This document shows positions 17,285 through 25,882 of a DNA stretch of 64,000 nt, piece by piece. The translations under genes and the position numbers were made by a program. The stretch lies in the NCBI RefSeq assembly GCF_900114635.1, contig NZ_FOTQ01000011.1, forward strand, positions 1-64,000. The letters run 5' to 3'. The stretch comes from Shimia aestuarii (lineage in GTDB: Bacteria > Pseudomonadota > Alphaproteobacteria > Rhodobacterales > Rhodobacteraceae). Positions within the stretch are counted from its first letter, which is position 1; each line of letters begins with the position of its first letter. The notes below the pieces were generated by a model. That model saw only the letters and a program-made list of their open reading frames with translations, ran no database searches and was not told the DNA's origin.

Positions 17285-18841
17285 ATGCTACGAACAAGGA
17301 CTTTGGGAGCCGCCACGATGGTGGCTCTGCTGTTGTCGACTACGGCCGTGCTGGCGAATGACATCGTCATAGCGGGCGGTCGCGTCATCGACCCTGAAAC
17401 CGGTCTCGATGCCATTCGCAACGTCGCCATCGAGGGCGACAGGATCGTGGCGATCAGTGAATTTCCGCTGGCGGGTGATGTGGTGATCGACGCCACCGGC
17501 CACGTCGTATCTCCGGGCTTCATCGATCTGCATTCCCATGGCCAGAACATCGGCGACTATCGGATGCAGGTCATCGAGGGCGTCACCACGGCGCTGGAGC
17601 TTGAATCCGGCATTGTGCCGGTCAGCGACTGGTATGAGGATCAGGCCACGAAGAAACTGCCGATGAACTATGGCGCGTCCGCAGGCTGGACCCACAGCCG
17701 GATTGCGACCTTCAGCGATACCGATCCCTTGGCCACGGCGGCGTTTTTCACGGATGCGCAGGGCCGCACCGACTGGAAGCAGGACATCGCCAGCCCGGAA
17801 CAATCCGTGCGCATCATGTCTCTGCTCGAACAGGGCCTGAAGGACGGTGCGCTCGGTATCGGCGTCAACGCTGGCTATGCGCCGGGTTTTGGACACAAAG
17901 AGTATTACGCGCTGGCCGAACTGGCCAAGAAATACAATGTCCCGACCTATACCCATGTGCGCTATGCCAGCAACACCGAGCCGCAAAGCTCGTTCGAGGC
18001 GATCCAGGAGCTGATCAGCCTCGCCGCCATCACCGGCGCGCACATGCATCTGTGCCACATCAATTCGACCTCGCTGTCGGACATCAAGGCCACGATGGCG
18101 CTGGTGGAAAAGGCGCAGGCCCAGGGCATCAACGTCACGACCGAGGCCTATCCTTACGGCGCAGCCAGCACCGTGGTCGGCGCGGCCATGTTCAGCGGCC
18201 CGGATTGGCGCGACCGAATGGACTCGACCGCCAACAACTTCCAGCTTGGCGCGGATCGGATGACCGAGGACGAACTGGCTGACTATAAGGCCAACAAGCC
18301 CGGCACCTTCATCGTCTGGCATTTCCTGGACGAGGAAGATCCCGCGGCCCTCTCTTTGCTGGACGTTTCGGTGACGAATCCCGCGACAGCGATCGCCTCG
18401 GATTCCGTGCTCTGGTCCTATTTCGATGAAAACGGCAACATTCTGCTATACGAAGGCGATGAATGGCCGTTGCCCGACAATGTGTTCAGCCATCCGCGGT
18501 CAACAGGCACGTATACCAAGATCCTGCGGTCCTATGTGCGCGAACGCGGGGTATTGTCGCTTTCCGAAGCGATCCGAAAGATGTCGCTGCTACCCGCGCA
18601 GACACTGGAAGACAGCGTGCCGCAAATGCGCACCAAGGGTCGGCTTCAAGTGGGCATGGACGCTGATATCGTTGTCTTCGATCCCGCCACGGTCTCTGAC
18701 CTGGCTACCTTCGAGAACGCCAATCGACCGACCGTGGGCGTGCAAACCGTGATCGTGAACGGCGGCTTCTCGGTGCGCGATGGCGAGCTGGTGCTGGACG
18801 CTCCCAATGGCAGGGCGATCCGTAATACGGTGGTGAACTGA
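17285..18841 (+). CDS. Exported amidohydrolase, N-acyl-D-amino-acid deacylase-like
   Basis: A 518-residue protein with a Sec signal peptide (residues 1-24, ending AVLAND). The amidohydrolase fold is marked by IVIAGGRVIDPETG, the metal-binding HSH at 83-85, His224 (YTHVRY), His258 (HLCHINST) and a C-terminal Asp373 (IASDSVLW). The GRLQVGMDADIVVFDPATV tail is that of D-aminoacylases. At the place where D-aminoacylases have a metal-ligand Cys, this protein reads ELESG, so a Glu may take that role. The family hydrolyses N-acyl groups from D-amino acids. The signal peptide places it in the periplasm, which is less usual. AGGAG precedes ATG 17285 by eight bases. Confidence 0.85.
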   Translation: MLRTRTLGAATMVALLLSTTAVLANDIVIAGGRVIDPETGLDAIRNVAIEGDRIVAISEFPLAGDVVIDATGHVVSPGFIDLHSHGQNIGDYRMQVIEGVTTALELESGIVPVSDWYEDQATKKLPMNYGASAGWTHSRIATFSDTDPLATAAFFTDAQGRTDWKQDIASPEQSVRIMSLLEQGLKDGALGIGVNAGYAPGFGHKEYYALAELAKKYNVPTYTHVRYASNTEPQSSFEAIQELISLAAITGAHMHLCHINSTSLSDIKATMALVEKAQAQGINVTTEAYPYGAASTVVGAAMFSGPDWRDRMDSTANNFQLGADRMTEDELADYKANKPGTFIVWHFLDEEDPAALSLLDVSVTNPATAIASDSVLWSYFDENGNILLYEGDEWPLPDNVFSHPRSTGTYTKILRSYVRERGVLSLSEAIRKMSLLPAQTLEDSVPQMRTKGRLQVGMDADIVVFDPATVSDLATFENANRPTVGVQTVIVNGGFSVRDGELVLDAPNGRAIRNTVVN

Positions 18842-18888
18842 AACTCTTCCAAACGGATAGAAAGCAACCTGTGGATTAGGAACACTCC

Positions 18889-20520
18889 ATGAAAGCCAAA
18901 ACAACCATTTTGACAAAAACACTTATTGCCGGGCTGCTGACCGTTTCAGCGGCCTTCGCGCAAGACTATGATCTGGTGATCAACAACGGCCGTGTCATCG
19001 ACCCGGAAACGCTGTTCGACGACATCGCCAATGTCGGCGTGAAGGACGGGCGCATCGTTGCGATCAGCAAGGACCCGCTGACGGGTACCGAGACCATTGA
19101 TGCGACCGGCCATATTGTGGCGCCGGGCTTCATCGACACGCATTTCCACTTTCAGATGCCGATCGGATATTCCCTCGGGTTGCGCGACGGGTTGACCAGC
19201 AGCATGGATTTCGAGATGGGCTGTGCGGGATCCTATGTCGCCGCCTGGTATGAGGCGCGTGCGGGTGTGACCCAGGCCAACTATGGTTGCGCGGTCAGCC
19301 ACGAATTCGCCCGGGCGATGGTGCTCGACGGGTCAGACGGCGCCGAGTACCTGATAAACGGCCCCGTAGCCGCTTACACAACTCGGGCGAAAACAGGCTG
19401 GAGCGTGACGCGCCCGACCCTGGAACAGGGCAACGCGATTCTCGAAGAGATTGACAAGGGTCTGATGGCGGGCGCACCCGGCATTGGCAGCACCACGGGC
19501 TATATGAGAGCGGGCATCTCTTCCCGCGAGTTGTTCGAGGTGCAGAAGGTTGGCGCACGCTATGGCCGCCCGACGGGCTCACATACACGCTATACGCTTG
19601 GCAACGACACGACCGAGGTCAACGGCGCGCAGGAACTGATCGCAAACGCAATCGCGCTCGGCGCGCCTGCGATCGTCCTGCACTTCAACAACCCCGGCTG
19701 GCGCGTGACACACGAATTGATTTCAGGGTTGCAGGAAAGGGGCTTCAACATCTGGGGGGAAATCTATCCCTATGCTGCAGGCTCCACCACGATCAATGCG
19801 GAGTTTCTGGAGCCCCAAAGCTGGGTCGACGATCTGGGCAACCGCTATGAGGAAACCATTCTGGATCCGGTCACGAATGAGTACTATACACTCGAGACCT
19901 ACAAGGCGACCATCGCATCCGAACCGACCAGGCCGGTCGTCGTATTCAAGATGCCCGCCGAAGACCAGGCAAAATGGCTGACGCTGAAGGGCGTGACCAT
20001 GGCCAGCGATGGGGTTGGTGCACAGCCGTACGACGCCCCGTGGGATTTCCCGATGGACCAGCTGGGCGGCACACACCCCCGAACCGCCGGATCCCGAGGA
20101 GCCACGATCCGACTCGGTCGGGAACACAACATCCCGATGATGCAGCTGATGTCGATCCTCAGCTACAACGCAGCCAAGCATCTGGGCGATACCGGCCTGA
20201 AGGCGATGCAGGAACGCGGTCGCATCCAGACCGGGATGGTCGCCGATATCGTGGTCTTTGACCCCGAAACCTTCACGGACAATTCCACCTATGAGCAGGG
20301 TGCCATCCCGTCGACGGGCATGAAAGCCGTGATCGTTAACGGTCAGGTTACCGTGCGGGACGATGTGCTGCTTCCTGTCTTCGCCGGTCAGCCGATCCAG
20401 TTTGAACCTGAAGACAAGCCACGCTTCGTGCCGGTCTCGTTAGAAGCGTGGAATGCCGAATTCTCGACCGGGATGCCCAGTGACTTCACGGGCGCCTTCC
20501 CCGCGGACGGTGGCAACTGA
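18889..20520 (+). CDS. Exported amidohydrolase, D-aminoacylase-like (copy A of tandem pair)
   Basis: A 543-residue protein with a clean signal peptide (1-24, ending AAFAQ). Amidohydrolase motifs are NNGRVIDPET, the metal motif HFH at 85-87, SHTRYTLG, IVLHFNNPG, MASDGV and the RGRIQTGMVADIVVFDPETF tail. It lacks the canonical Cys ligand and reads MDFEMGCAGS in that segment. The pair at 18889 and 21381 is far closer to each other than to the 17285 protein. It probably cleaves N-acyl or peptide-like bonds next to a D-residue in the periplasm (inference from family). It is followed 31 bp later by a DUF3299 gene. Confidence 0.83.
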   Translation: MKAKTTILTKTLIAGLLTVSAAFAQDYDLVINNGRVIDPETLFDDIANVGVKDGRIVAISKDPLTGTETIDATGHIVAPGFIDTHFHFQMPIGYSLGLRDGLTSSMDFEMGCAGSYVAAWYEARAGVTQANYGCAVSHEFARAMVLDGSDGAEYLINGPVAAYTTRAKTGWSVTRPTLEQGNAILEEIDKGLMAGAPGIGSTTGYMRAGISSRELFEVQKVGARYGRPTGSHTRYTLGNDTTEVNGAQELIANAIALGAPAIVLHFNNPGWRVTHELISGLQERGFNIWGEIYPYAAGSTTINAEFLEPQSWVDDLGNRYEETILDPVTNEYYTLETYKATIASEPTRPVVVFKMPAEDQAKWLTLKGVTMASDGVGAQPYDAPWDFPMDQLGGTHPRTAGSRGATIRLGREHNIPMMQLMSILSYNAAKHLGDTGLKAMQERGRIQTGMVADIVVFDPETFTDNSTYEQGAIPSTGMKAVIVNGQVTVRDDVLLPVFAGQPIQFEPEDKPRFVPVSLEAWNAEFSTGMPSDFTGAFPADGGN

Positions 20521-20551
20521 TCATGACGCATCCAAGCAAAGAGGCGGAAAC

Positions 20552-21217
20552 ATGCGGTTTTTGATCTCTGTCTTCGTGGCGGCCTTATTGGCCGCCACTC
20601 AAGTCACGGCAGAGCCGGAATCTGTCGAGTTTTCCGATCTGGCTGATCCGTTGGCGGTGGCCTTTGACGACCCCTACGCAGCTATGAGGGTCGACATGAT
20701 GAACGAATTGAAACTGTTGGTTCAGTCGGACGAGAAGCTCGCCGGCACTGATCTTGATGCGGAGACCCGCACGCGTCTGGAAGCCCGCCGCACCGCCGCG
20801 CGGGAAGTGCTTGAAGCGAACGGTCACGATGTGGAAGCGCTGCTTGAGCAGCGATGGGACGTCGCCAAGAAGCGGCAGATCGCCCGCATTGCCACGAACC
20901 CCATTTTCGACGGCGTCGAGGTCTCGATCTCGGGCTATATCATCCCCGCACCGCCAGACGCGGATGGCAGCGGGTTCGGCTATCTGGTGCCGCAGGTCGG
21001 AATGTGCAGCCACCTTCCGCCGCCACCGCCGAACCAACTCGTCAGGGTCAGACTACGCGCGGATCAACAGGTCGGGTCGCTGTATCTGCCGGTTCGTGTG
21101 TCGGGGCTGCTGCGCGTCGAGCCAAGCAATGATACCATATTCATCCTCGACGGCGAGTCGCGCATGCTGAGCGGCTGGACCTTGGAGGCTGAAATCGTCG
21201 AGTTGCCGGAGGGATGA
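20552..21217 (+). CDS. Exported DUF3299 protein
   Basis: A 221-residue protein with a signal peptide (1-20, ending QVTAEP) and the DUF3299 signature SGYIIPAPPDADGSGFGYLVPQVGMCSHLPPPPPNQLV. In other family members the Cys and His of GxCxHxPPPPxNQ are conserved, which suggests metal or redox binding. The function is not established. Such genes often neighbour a two-gene ABC exporter-type system, as the second DUF3299 gene does here (31147-31827). ATG 20552 is preceded by a GAGGCGG stretch. A copy remnant lies after the duplicated amidohydrolase at 23038. Confidence 0.82.
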   Translation: MRFLISVFVAALLAATQVTAEPESVEFSDLADPLAVAFDDPYAAMRVDMMNELKLLVQSDEKLAGTDLDAETRTRLEARRTAAREVLEANGHDVEALLEQRWDVAKKRQIARIATNPIFDGVEVSISGYIIPAPPDADGSGFGYLVPQVGMCSHLPPPPPNQLVRVRLRADQQVGSLYLPVRVSGLLRVEPSNDTIFILDGESRMLSGWTLEAEIVELPEG

Positions 21218-21380
21218 GATGGGAATGGCCCGGCCCTTTTTCTTTGGAATGTAGGAACTGTTGGCGAATCCGGGCGGCGCGGCGTCCGGGAAACAGGAAT
21301 TCGCCAAGGGCGCATTCAAGACGATCGCCCGGCTGGTAATAAAGCCATCAATAGAAACCGAAATCGACATGGAGTCACAA

Positions 21381-23006
21381 ATGAAGACGCAAAGACACCT
21401 ATTGACCGGGACCTTCTTGCTAAGCGTCATGTGTGCCGTTCCGGCCTTGGCACAAGACTATGATCTGGTGATCAACAACGGTCGGGTCATGGATCCCGAA
21501 ACCCTGTTCGATGACATCACCAATGTCGGCGTGAAGGACGGGCGCATCGTTGCGATCAGCAAGGAACCCCTGACGGGCACCGAGACGGTGGATGCCACTG
21601 GCCATATCGTGGCGCCGGGCTTCATCGATACCCATTTTCATTGGCAGACGCCAATCGGCTACCGGGTCGGTTTGCGCGACGGATTGACCAGCAGCATGGA
21701 TTTCGAGGCTGGCTGTGCAGGATCATATATTGCTCACTGGTACGAGGCGCGTGCCGGTGTGGCCCACGCCAACTATGGCTGCGCGGTCAGCCACGAACTG
21801 GCCCGCGCGGTGGTGCTCGACGGGGCAGAGGGCGATTTCCTGATAGAGGGTCCGATTGCCGCCTTGGAAACCCGCAAGAAACCGGGTTGGAGCGTGACGC
21901 GCCCGACCCTGGAACAGGGCAACGCCATTCTCGAAGAGATCGACAAGGGTCTGATGGCGGGCGCGCCCGGCATCGGCAGCACAGTGGGCTATATGCGGGA
22001 GGGCGTCTCTTCCCGCGAGATGTTCGAGGTGCAGAAGGTTGGCGCCCGTTATGGCCGCCCGACTGGCGCGCATACACGCTATACGCTTGGCACCGACACG
22101 ACTGAGAACAACGGTGCGCAGGAACTCATCGCCAATGCCCTGACACTGGGTGCCCCGGCGATCGTTCTTCACTTCAACAACCCCGGCTGGCGGCTTGCCC
22201 AGCAAATGATTGTTGAGCTTCAGGAACAGGGCCACAACATCTGGGGTGAAATCTATCCCTACGCTGCCGGATCCACTACGTTGAATGCGTCGTTCCTGCA
22301 GCCGGACAGCTGGGTCGAGCAGTTGGGCAACCGCTATGAGGATACCGTACTCGATCCGGTCACGAACGAGTACTACACCCTGGAGTCATTCAAGACCGAC
22401 ATGGCCGCCAATCCGACCAAGCCGATCGTCGTGTTCAAGATGCCCGCGGAAGATGCGCCGAAATGGCTGACGCTGAAGGGCGTCACCGTGGGCAGCGACG
22501 CGCTTCCGCCCGAACCGTACTTCGGCCCGTGGGATATCTCGCTGGACCAGCTCGGCAACACCCATCCCCGCGCGGCGGGCGCCCGGGGCGCCACGATCCG
22601 GCTCGGTCGGGAAAACAACATCCCGATGATGCAGCTGATGTCGATCCTCAGCTACAACGCGGCCAAGCATCTGGGCGATACGGGCCTGAAGGTGATGCAG
22701 GAACGTGGCCGCATCCAGACCGGCATGGTCGCCGATATCGTGGTGTTCGATCCCGAACGCTTCACGGACAATTCGACCTACGAGAAGGGTGCCGTGCCGT
22801 CAACGGGCATGAAAGCCGTGATCGTTAACGGTCAGGTCGCGTTGCGTGACGACAAGGTGCTGCCTGTTTTCGGCGGTCAGCCGATCCGGTTTGACCCTGA
22901 AGACAAGCCGCGCTTCGTGCCGGTCTCGGTAGAGGCCTGGAATGCCGAATTCTCGACCGGGATGCCCAGCGACTTCACGGGCATCCCGGCGGACGGTGGC
23001 AATTGA
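21381..23006 (+). CDS. Exported amidohydrolase, D-aminoacylase-like (copy B of tandem pair)
   Basis: A 541-residue paralogue of the 18889-20520 protein. Most residues are identical after the signal peptide (ending PALAQ), including NNGRVMDPET, THFHWQTPIGY, TRPTLEQGNAILEEIDKGLMAG and SILSYNAAKHLGDTGLK. Divergence is concentrated near the active-site entry (FHW for FHF, SIAHWYEARAGVAHA region) and at ETRKKPG, which hints at a changed substrate preference. ATG 21381 is favoured by GGAG seven bases upstream. Metal ligands are retained, so the enzyme should be functional. Confidence 0.84.
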   Translation: MKTQRHLLTGTFLLSVMCAVPALAQDYDLVINNGRVMDPETLFDDITNVGVKDGRIVAISKEPLTGTETVDATGHIVAPGFIDTHFHWQTPIGYRVGLRDGLTSSMDFEAGCAGSYIAHWYEARAGVAHANYGCAVSHELARAVVLDGAEGDFLIEGPIAALETRKKPGWSVTRPTLEQGNAILEEIDKGLMAGAPGIGSTVGYMREGVSSREMFEVQKVGARYGRPTGAHTRYTLGTDTTENNGAQELIANALTLGAPAIVLHFNNPGWRLAQQMIVELQEQGHNIWGEIYPYAAGSTTLNASFLQPDSWVEQLGNRYEDTVLDPVTNEYYTLESFKTDMAANPTKPIVVFKMPAEDAPKWLTLKGVTVGSDALPPEPYFGPWDISLDQLGNTHPRAAGARGATIRLGRENNIPMMQLMSILSYNAAKHLGDTGLKVMQERGRIQTGMVADIVVFDPERFTDNSTYEKGAVPSTGMKAVIVNGQVALRDDKVLPVFGGQPIRFDPEDKPRFVPVSVEAWNAEFSTGMPSDFTGIPADGGN

Positions 23007-23037
23007 TCGCGGCGCATCCAGGCGAGGAGACGGGATC

Positions 23038-23165
23038 ATGCTGTTTTTGATCTCCGACTCCTGGCTGTCCCCCGCTCAGGTCTTGCGCGCAGGCTGCGCG
23101 ATTCTGGGTATCAACGCAGAACGGGACAATTCCGATACCAATCTCTCAGAAAGGAGATATCTGAA
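23038..23165 (+). pseudogene. Remnant of a duplicated DUF3299 gene start
   Basis: The ATG-CTG-TTTTTGATCTC start matches the beginning of the DUF3299 gene at 20552 (MRFLIS against MLFLIS), and the bases before it match too. Similarity ends after about 10 codons and the rest is lost. The short frame now runs into the start of the next gene, which has its own strong AAAGGAG ribosome site at about 23151. Confidence 0.65.
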
Positions 23166-24164
23166 ATGAAACTTCGCAACACCATCATGGCCCTCGCGGT
23201 TTCTGCAGCGGCCACCTTCGGCCCGGCATACGCCCAGACATCAGACGGGCAGCCCGTTGCCGCCGCGATCGAGCAATTCGCGGCGAAGCATGTCGGGCGC
23301 CTCGGCTTTGCGGCGCAGGAAATCGGCGGCGACGAGGTTATCGCGTTGAATGGCGATGAAACCTTCGCCATGGCCAGCACGTACAAGATGGCGATCGCCA
23401 CTGCGATTATGGACCGCGTGGACAAGGGGGAACTGAGCCTCGACCAGATGGTCGACATCACACCCGACATGATGATGATCGGGGACGCTGCGCTGAGCGA
23501 CACATTCGTGCATCCCGGTCTGCAGCTTTCGGTGGCGAACCTGATGGAGATCATGATCACCGAGAGCGACAACACGGCGACCGACACCTTGATCGGGCTG
23601 GCTGGCGGCGCCGCGGCCGTGACCGAAAACCTGCGCAGGCTCGGGATCACCGATTTCAGGGTCGATCGGACGACTGGCGAGATCATCGGCGAATTCTATG
23701 GTCTGCCGGGACCGGCCACGATGAAGGTCGCCATAGAGGCCTTCAAGACCAACCCGGAGCTTGCAACGATCGTCAGTGACCGCAATCTGGACTTCGAGGC
23801 GGATCCCCGCGACCACGCAACGCCGCTTGCGATGCTGCAACTCCTGCTTGCCATCGACAGTGGCACGGCGATGAGCGCCGAGAGCCGCGACTTCCTGATT
23901 GACATCATGTCGCGCACGCGCACCGGCGCTGCCCGGCTCAAGGGGCTGCTGCCGAGAGGAACGCCCGTGGCGCACAAGACCGGAACCATCGGGGGCGTGG
24001 CCAACGACGTCGGCTATATCACGCTTCCCGACGGTCGCCGGTTTGCCGTCGCCGTGTTCACCAAGAGCAGCGTGTCATCCGAGGCGGACAGGGATCGGGC
24101 AATTGCAGAAGTCGCCCGATCGCTTTACGACTACTTCTACGTCGGACAGATGGCTAAGCCGTAA
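23166..24164 (+). CDS. Exported class A beta-lactamase-like serine hydrolase
   Basis: A 332-residue protein with a signal peptide (1-23, ending AYAQ). The penicillin-binding fold motifs are present: STYK with nucleophile Ser71 and Lys74, SDN at 134-136 and KTG at 271-273, plus DPRDHATP typical of class A enzymes. The omega-loop motif RxExxLN is not seen: about 36 residues after SDN the text reads VDRTTGEIIGE, so the deacylating Glu166 appears replaced by Thr with a Glu two residues later. It may be a slow hydrolase or act on another substrate. A perfect ribosome site (AAAGGAGAT) precedes the ATG. It lies among D-amino-acid-type hydrolases. Confidence 0.83.
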   Translation: MKLRNTIMALAVSAAATFGPAYAQTSDGQPVAAAIEQFAAKHVGRLGFAAQEIGGDEVIALNGDETFAMASTYKMAIATAIMDRVDKGELSLDQMVDITPDMMMIGDAALSDTFVHPGLQLSVANLMEIMITESDNTATDTLIGLAGGAAAVTENLRRLGITDFRVDRTTGEIIGEFYGLPGPATMKVAIEAFKTNPELATIVSDRNLDFEADPRDHATPLAMLQLLLAIDSGTAMSAESRDFLIDIMSRTRTGAARLKGLLPRGTPVAHKTGTIGGVANDVGYITLPDGRRFAVAVFTKSSVSSEADRDRAIAEVARSLYDYFYVGQMAKP

Positions 24165-24222
24165 ACCGGGAATCTTCGCCGTGCAAACTCTGCCAGCGCG
24201 ATTCTGCCCGGCGAAGACGGAA

Positions 24223-24255
24223 CCCTCCGGGAAGAGCAATGGTTGTCCCGGAGGG
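24223..24255 (+). promoter_or_regulatory. Strong hairpin covering a ribosome-binding-like GGAGGG
   Basis: Perfect 10-bp inverted repeat: CCCTCCGGGA (24223-24232) and TCCCGGAGGG (24246-24255) with a 13-nt loop. No T-run follows, so it is not a standard terminator. The right arm buries GGAGGG, the best ribosome-binding sequence for a GTG at 24265. It could end or attenuate the upstream transcript, or limit translation from that start. Confidence 0.6.
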
Positions 24256-24294
24256 AGAAATCCAGTGAAAACTCCAATTCAAAGGAAAAATCCA

Positions 24295-25794
24295 GTGAAG
24301 AACCTAATGAAACCGCTACCTGCCCTGCTTGTTTCGTCGCTACTGTGCGTCACACCGGCACTCGCACAGCAGGCCATGACAGAGGAAGAGGGCCAGGCGA
24401 CCTTCGATGCGGTGCTCGCCGAAGCCTCTGAACTGATCAAGGAACTGAAAATCCCGGGGCTTGGTGTCGGGGTCATTCATGGGCCCAACGCCTACGGCGC
24501 CGGACTCGGTGTCACGAACGTCACCACAGGAGAGCTTGTTACCACTGATACGCAATTCCAAATCGGCTCGGTGACAAAAACCTTCCTTTCGACAACGGCC
24601 ATGAAGCTGTCCGAAGAGGGCAAACTGGATTTGAACGCGCGTGTCGTCGACCTCCTGCCATGGTGGAGGGTCGCGGATCCCGACGCGACGTCGAAAGCGC
24701 GGGTCGTTGACCTGTTCCACCATCACGCTGGCTGGTATGGCGACCATGGGTTCCTTCCTGTTCCTCCGGGTGGGTCGATCAGCGAGAAGGTCATGCTCCA
24801 GGCGGCTTACGTCGAGCAGATCTATCCGTTCGGTCAAACCTGGATGTACAACAACACCGCCATCACCTTCGCGACCCATGTGGTGTCGCATGTCGGCGGA
24901 AAGCCGATCGAGGACCTGATCGAAGAGAACCTGTTGACTCCGCTCGGCATGGGGTCGACATCCTTCAACTACGACCCCACCCCGCCGGCCAAAGATTATG
25001 CATGGGGCCATCCGCCGATCTACGGCGAAGGCAGCATCAGTGATCTCAAGCCGTACTACATTCCGTTGATCAGAGAGTCCGCAGCCTCCGGCGGAATCCG
25101 GTCTACGGTTACCGACATGCTGAAATACGCCCGCTTTCAGCTGGACGGCAAGGACGCCGCCGGGAATCAGCTGTTGTCCATGGACGCGCTGGACTATGCC
25201 CACGCTCCGGCAGTCGACGCCTCGGTCGGCGAGTTTACCGGACTGACATGGTTCGTCCACGACTACGACGGCGTCACCAGCCCCTTCCACGGGGGGAATT
25301 GGCCCGGCACGCGGTCTTTTCTCAAGCTGATCCCGGAACACGACTTTGCCGTGGTGATCATGGTCCACAGCGATCGCGGAGTCGAAGCCTACAGCAAAAT
25401 TGCGGACAAAATGGTCAAAGCCTTCACGGGAATCGAGGCCGACTCTCCCGTCGCAGCGGGCGTTGATCCGGCTGTGCTCGATCCCTTCGTCGGCGTCTTC
25501 AAGGGGAATTCGCAAAACATCGAGATCCGCAAAGAGGGCGACAAATATGTGTTTGTCCAGTTCTCCGCATTGACCAGCGGAGCGGATCCCGCGCCTGCCA
25601 ATGTGGCCAACACGGCCGAGGGCTATTTCATCATCACCGAGGGCCCGAACGAGGGCGCCCTTGGCGAATTGCTCGAAGATCCGTCTGGCGAACTCAACTA
25701 CGTGCGATTCAACCACCGGATCTTCATTCGGGGCGACGGGGCGGTCGACGAATTCTCGCTCTCCGGAACTGCATTCGACAAACCAGCCCAGTAA
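24295..25794 (+). CDS. Exported S12-family serine hydrolase (class C beta-lactamase / D-peptidase fold)
   Basis: A 499-residue protein from GTG 24295, with AAAGGA eight bases upstream; GTG 24265 is an alternative whose ribosome site lies in a hairpin. The signal peptide ends PALAQQ. S12 motifs are SVTK (Ser92, Lys95), YNN (Tyr185-Asn187) and HGG (His332). A lipocalin-like C-terminal domain covers about 405-499. The family includes D-aminopeptidase, D-Ala carboxypeptidases, esterases and MlrB, which degrades linear microcystin. In this neighbourhood, cleavage next to D-residues in peptides is a reasonable guess, but substrate cannot be read from sequence. A 15-bp near-repeat (AAATCCAGTGAA) flanks the two GTG codons. 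Confidence 0.85.
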   Translation: MKNLMKPLPALLVSSLLCVTPALAQQAMTEEEGQATFDAVLAEASELIKELKIPGLGVGVIHGPNAYGAGLGVTNVTTGELVTTDTQFQIGSVTKTFLSTTAMKLSEEGKLDLNARVVDLLPWWRVADPDATSKARVVDLFHHHAGWYGDHGFLPVPPGGSISEKVMLQAAYVEQIYPFGQTWMYNNTAITFATHVVSHVGGKPIEDLIEENLLTPLGMGSTSFNYDPTPPAKDYAWGHPPIYGEGSISDLKPYYIPLIRESAASGGIRSTVTDMLKYARFQLDGKDAAGNQLLSMDALDYAHAPAVDASVGEFTGLTWFVHDYDGVTSPFHGGNWPGTRSFLKLIPEHDFAVVIMVHSDRGVEAYSKIADKMVKAFTGIEADSPVAAGVDPAVLDPFVGVFKGNSQNIEIRKEGDKYVFVQFSALTSGADPAPANVANTAEGYFIITEGPNEGALGELLEDPSGELNYVRFNHRIFIRGDGAVDEFSLSGTAFDKPAQ

Positions 25795-25882
25795 GAGCCA
25801 TGCATTCGGTGGAGGGGCGATCCTGCAAAGCGCAGATCGGCCTCTCCACCGAACTCGCAGCATCGACAACAAGAGTCACCAA

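Larger units (their letters stand above)
18889..23075 (+). repeat. Tandem duplication of an amidohydrolase + DUF3299 unit
   Basis: Unit A is 18889-21217 (amidohydrolase, then DUF3299); unit B is 21381-23075 (near-identical amidohydrolase, then only the start of DUF3299). The joining bases after both amidohydrolases correspond: A reads CGCATCCAAGCAAAGAGGCG and B reads CGCATCCAGGCGAGGAGACG, each followed by an ATG and a TTTTTGATCTC stretch. This shows the whole two-gene unit was duplicated and the second DUF3299 gene then lost. Confidence 0.8.

Noticed and set aside
23166..25794. Two beta-lactamase-fold genes as an antibiotic-resistance locus
   Set aside because: The class A-like protein lacks the usual omega-loop Glu motif, and the S12 protein has an extra C-terminal domain and sits among peptide and amide hydrolases; no resistance role is shown.
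24340..25872. 510-codon frame opposite the S12 hydrolase
   Set aside because: Long only because of GC bias; the plus-strand gene has signal peptide, active-site motifs and a ribosome site.
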